Assembly (NCBI GenBank): GCA_946965045.2
Contig: OX337240.1
Location: 2,232,001 to 2,296,000 of the forward strand
From: Epithemia pelagica
Lineage: Eukaryota; Bacillariophyta; Bacillariophyceae; Surirellales; Surirellaceae
Direction of reading: 5' to 3'
Length of the DNA stretch: 64,000 bases
Position numbers and translations under genes: made by a program
Part shown: one piece after another, positions 61,441-64,000 of the stretch
How the letters are laid out: the number at the start of each line of letters is the position of its first letter
Position numbering within the stretch: position 1 is the first letter of the stretch
The notes under the pieces: model-generated
What the model saw: only the letters and a program-made list of their open reading frames with translations
Databases searched by the model: none
Told to the model about the DNA's origin: nothing

Positions 61441-61442
61441 TA

Positions 61443-62050
61443 AGGGCTGGGGATACCGATCCATGTACATCTAAGTAGGCTCAGTACAAAAGCTACGTAG
61501 AGTACATAAAATCACATAGTACACGTCACGCCGGAAATGGTCGGAATTTCAAAAAAATGCAAAAACGCTCGACAATGATGGCGAGATCCGGTGACGCCGT
61601 ATGCATTCACCCATGCATCGCATAAACATCCAACCACCGTAAGTCCTTTGCCTTTACCTTTGAAATTGTTGTCTAAAATTACAAAAGATTTGCCAAGTTG
61701 GCTGAAAAGGTACGCTCATTTTTCTGCAGTGATGAAATCGAACGACCGCCCTATCTCACTCATTTTTCAATGCTGACTCGACCGAATTGAAAGCATAGTC
61801 ACTCTAGTAGTAAATAATCTTTGTGTCAAAGCGGTCGAGTCAAGCTCTATTATTGAGGAAGTTATGGCCATGGGGGTGATGGCTTCCACCATTGTCGAGC
61901 GATGGCTTCCAACTTGCATTGTTTCTCGTGGCAGCAAGTTTTCAATTTGAGACCATCCGCCCCACTTGTTACACTGATGAAAATAGTACTACGTAGCTTA
62001 ATGTACTGAGCCTACTTAGATGTACATGGATCGGTATCCCCCCCAGCCCT
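61443..62050. mobile_element. MITE with ~60-bp terminal inverted repeats
   Basis: 608 bp. The left end begins AGGGCTGGGGATACCGATCC and continues through ATGTACATCTAAGTAGGCTC to about 61500; the right end is the inverted copy with three extra G and a few changes. TA flanks both sides (61441-61442 and 62051-62052), as in Tc1/mariner-type MITEs. No coding frame is seen in the interior. Confidence 0.85.
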
Positions 62051-62109
62051 TACCATGGCGGAGAAAGCGAATTTGCGTGTCGACAGTCGACAAATCGACA
62101 TGGTCGCTT

Positions 62110-62238
62110 ATGGGTCGCTTAAGACTCAGTGCCAATATTCGTACGTCTTCTGGTCAGCTTTTCGAGCGACGACCATATCATAGCAATCATACAACAGAAG
62201 CAGCATCCAACGCGGCGAGAAGGCATTGGCAGCCTTGA
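62110..62238 (+). other. Possible leader exon upstream of the MlaF-MlaE gene
   Basis: An ATG at 62110 opens a 42-codon frame starting GRLRLSANIRTSSGQLFERR, rich in Arg, Ser and Ala, as in mitochondrial or plastid leaders. It is in another frame than the ABC gene and would need a short intron between about 62200 and 62310. I see no strong donor site, so this is only a possibility. Confidence 0.25.
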
Positions 62239-62288
62239 ACGATTCTTGGTCACACTCCATACCCTGACTTTTGCGGTCGTCATCTTCA

Positions 62289-64000
62289 ATGGCTCCCGCA
62301 GGCCCTCCCTTGGTATACTTTCACGTGTCTCGTGGAGCCAATGGTTCGACGTCCTCGTTGTGTCCCTTTGGCAATGAAAGCGTCTCGTTTGACTTGTTTC
62401 AAGGCAGTTGTGTATGGTTGACTGGCAATTCTGGATTGGGCAAAACGACCTTGGTCCGATACCTGGCTGGATTGGCCTCTCACCAAGATTTGAAACGCTT
62501 GGACATTCAGGTCGACAACTGTGATTGGAATCCAACCTTGCCGCCATTGGAACGATGTGGCATGCTGTTTCAACAAACCACCTTGTTGGATGCCTTGACT
62601 GTGGCCGGAAACTTGGCCGTGGCGCTTCAGCAACGAACCAATGGGAGCTCCAAGGCAGATCGACCCACTTCCTTGGAGTCTGAAATCAAGTATTGGATGG
62701 AACTGGTGGGGCTCGATTATGCCCGCGATGCCAATAAGAAACCAACGCAACTTTCGGGTGGCATGGCACGACGAGCTTCGCTCGCCTTACAATTAGCCCA
62801 ACATAAGCATGTCATTGTCTTGGATGAACCATTCACTGGGTTGGATCGAGATGCGGCGATTTCTGTGGCCAAGGAATTGTGGAACTTGCGACGACTCGAC
62901 TCACAATCACCACAAACCAATGGGACTAGTCATCACAATGGGAGAGCGACACGAACAGCCATTGTCCTCATTTCACATGAACCAGAATATGCCAATATTG
63001 TCCTATATGGTCCACAGAAGCAAAATCAGGAAACGCAAAACGGACAAAATTCTCAGCCAGCGTTGCACAATGTAGTTGTGACATTGGCGGAACCTGTCAA
63101 ACGAATGACAAGCGACGAGAACCATAGTACATGGACGAAACCAAATTTGTTTGGAATTTCATGGTGGCATCGCTTTGTAGAAAAATGGCTGGATTACACC
63201 CTGTGGTCTTTCCCCTTGATTGCCTTGACGTTTTGTGCCTGTGGTTTGGCGATTAGCATGCTGTCTTGTGACATTTTGGCTCGGTTAGACGTCAAAGACC
63301 AAGTCATGGAAATCTTGGACGAACATGTCAAACCCATGCTCAAATACTTGACAGGACAAGAAGACAATGCCATGGCTATGATTATGGTCAAGATGAAGGT
63401 ACAAGCCATGTTGCAATCCACTTTACCCCAAGCCAAGGCCACCTTGTACGCCGTCGGCATGGCTCATTTGTTTTGTTTGGAAATTGGACCTCTGTTGACG
63501 GCCTTGTTGTTGTGTGGGCGGATTGGGGGCTCCTATGCCGGCAAAGTCGCCACTCTTCAAGCCACACAACAGTCGTCCTTGTTGCAAACCATGGGGATTT
63601 CGCCCTTGTCGTGGACCTTGTTTCCGGCCTTGGCAGCAGCCTCTTTGGCGGCGCCCTTTTTGACCATTCTCGGCACTGGACTGGCCTTGATCTTGGGAGG
63701 AATCGTGGGACCTACCTACTATGGTATTGGCACATCGTTTCAAGAGTATCAACAACATTTACAGGATGCCATTTTCCCAACCTTGCGAGTCCAGTTTGTG
63801 GAAGGACCGCATAACCTTTGGTTTCCCTTGGAAACCACCTTTGTATCTTCCAACGCTGCGTTGCTACCGGATCTGGTGATTGAACTTGCCACCTATCCTC
63901 CTTGCTTTTTGCTTTTGAAATCGCTCGTCTACATGGCCCTGGTCCTGACCGTAGCCCAAACGTGTGCGGCTCTACGAGGTTCCCAACTCACCCCACGCGG
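62289..64000 (+). CDS. Fused MlaF-type ABC ATPase and MlaE-type lipid permease, 3' end outside the window
   Basis: 570 codons are open from the ATG at 62289 to the edge; in-frame stops lie just upstream. The ATPase half has Walker A GNSGLGKTT (46-54), Q-loop LFQQ, signature LSGGM (155-159), Walker B VIVLDEP (Asp179, Glu180) and H-loop SHE. After a linker and a hydrophobic segment (about 305-325), the permease half carries the MlaE signature: EIGPLLTALLLCGRIGGSYAG from Glu398, then QTMGISPLSWTLFPALAA. In bacteria and plants these are separate proteins (MlaF with MlaE; TGD3 with TGD1) that work with an MCE-domain protein in phospholipid transport across envelopes. One chain would fix a 1:1 ratio. 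No targeting leader is visible at this start. The MITE lies 240 bp upstream. Confidence 0.87.
   Translation, partial: MAPAGPPLVYFHVSRGANGSTSSLCPFGNESVSFDLFQGSCVWLTGNSGLGKTTLVRYLAGLASHQDLKRLDIQVDNCDWNPTLPPLERCGMLFQQTTLLDALTVAGNLAVALQQRTNGSSKADRPTSLESEIKYWMELVGLDYARDANKKPTQLSGGMARRASLALQLAQHKHVIVLDEPFTGLDRDAAISVAKELWNLRRLDSQSPQTNGTSHHNGRATRTAIVLISHEPEYANIVLYGPQKQNQETQNGQNSQPALHNVVVTLAEPVKRMTSDENHSTWTKPNLFGISWWHRFVEKWLDYTLWSFPLIALTFCACGLAISMLSCDILARLDVKDQVMEILDEHVKPMLKYLTGQEDNAMAMIMVKMKVQAMLQSTLPQAKATLYAVGMAHLFCLEIGPLLTALLLCGRIGGSYAGKVATLQATQQSSLLQTMGISPLSWTLFPALAAASLAAPFLTILGTGLALILGGIVGPTYYGIGTSFQEYQQHLQDAIFPTLRVQFVEGPHNLWFPLETTFVSSNAALLPDLVIELATYPPCFLLLKSLVYMALVLTVAQTCAALRGSQLTPR

Noticed and set aside
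1-64000. CRISPR arrays, bacterial operons, rRNA or viral genes
   Set aside because: Repeats are explained by transposons or simple tandem units; introns, signal leaders and gene types are eukaryotic.

Overview
The window looks like nuclear DNA of a raphid pennate diatom. Three things point there: a Copia element of the diatom CoDi type, two HSF-type transcription factors with diatom-like domain arrangement, and plastid or secretory leaders together with an SLC4 bicarbonate transporter. Genes are compact, introns are few (67-163 bp, GT..AG), and neighbours are mostly divergent or convergent. The species cannot be fixed from sequence alone. Gene names below rest on motif recognition, not on database searches.

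Layout. 1-1113: left-edge prolyl 4-hydroxylase-like gene (P4H), cut by the window. 1290-17286: a large terminal-inverted-repeat DNA transposon carrying an intact RecQ-like helicase gene and a convergent giant gene that is the probable transposase. That giant gene is broken by a frameshift, a stop codon and a very young 8.4-kb Copia retrotransposon (6346-14729). 17860-25909: two more P4H paralogues, an HSF gene, a plastid DUF1823-like gene and the complex I subunit NDUFA5. 26434-31339: two paralogous membrane proteins separated by a pogo/DDE_1-type transposon (28075-30269).

31642-51801 is dense host sequence: S28 serine peptidase, polyQ HSF, a lumen-type plastid protein, a ChaC-RCC1 fusion, a Lys-rich DUF1349 protein, APE2, a diatom-type unknown, a small two-exon tautomerase-like gene, a CREST-like membrane protein and a CCDC43 homologue. 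52630-58946 is a CACTA-like transposon with a 1252-aa transposase candidate and a convergent 578-aa companion; a 69-bp foldback element is nested in its right end. It stops about 140 bp before an SLC4 bicarbonate transporter gene. A MITE (61443-62050) precedes the right-edge gene, which fuses an MlaF-type ATPase to an MlaE-type permease in one polypeptide.

Best candidates for something undescribed: the helicase plus DUF6589-like transposon; the MlaF-MlaE (TGD3-TGD1) fusion; the ChaC-RCC1 fusion; the Copia primer-binding site matching a tRNA-Asn anticodon arm; and the antisense second ORF of the pogo-like element.
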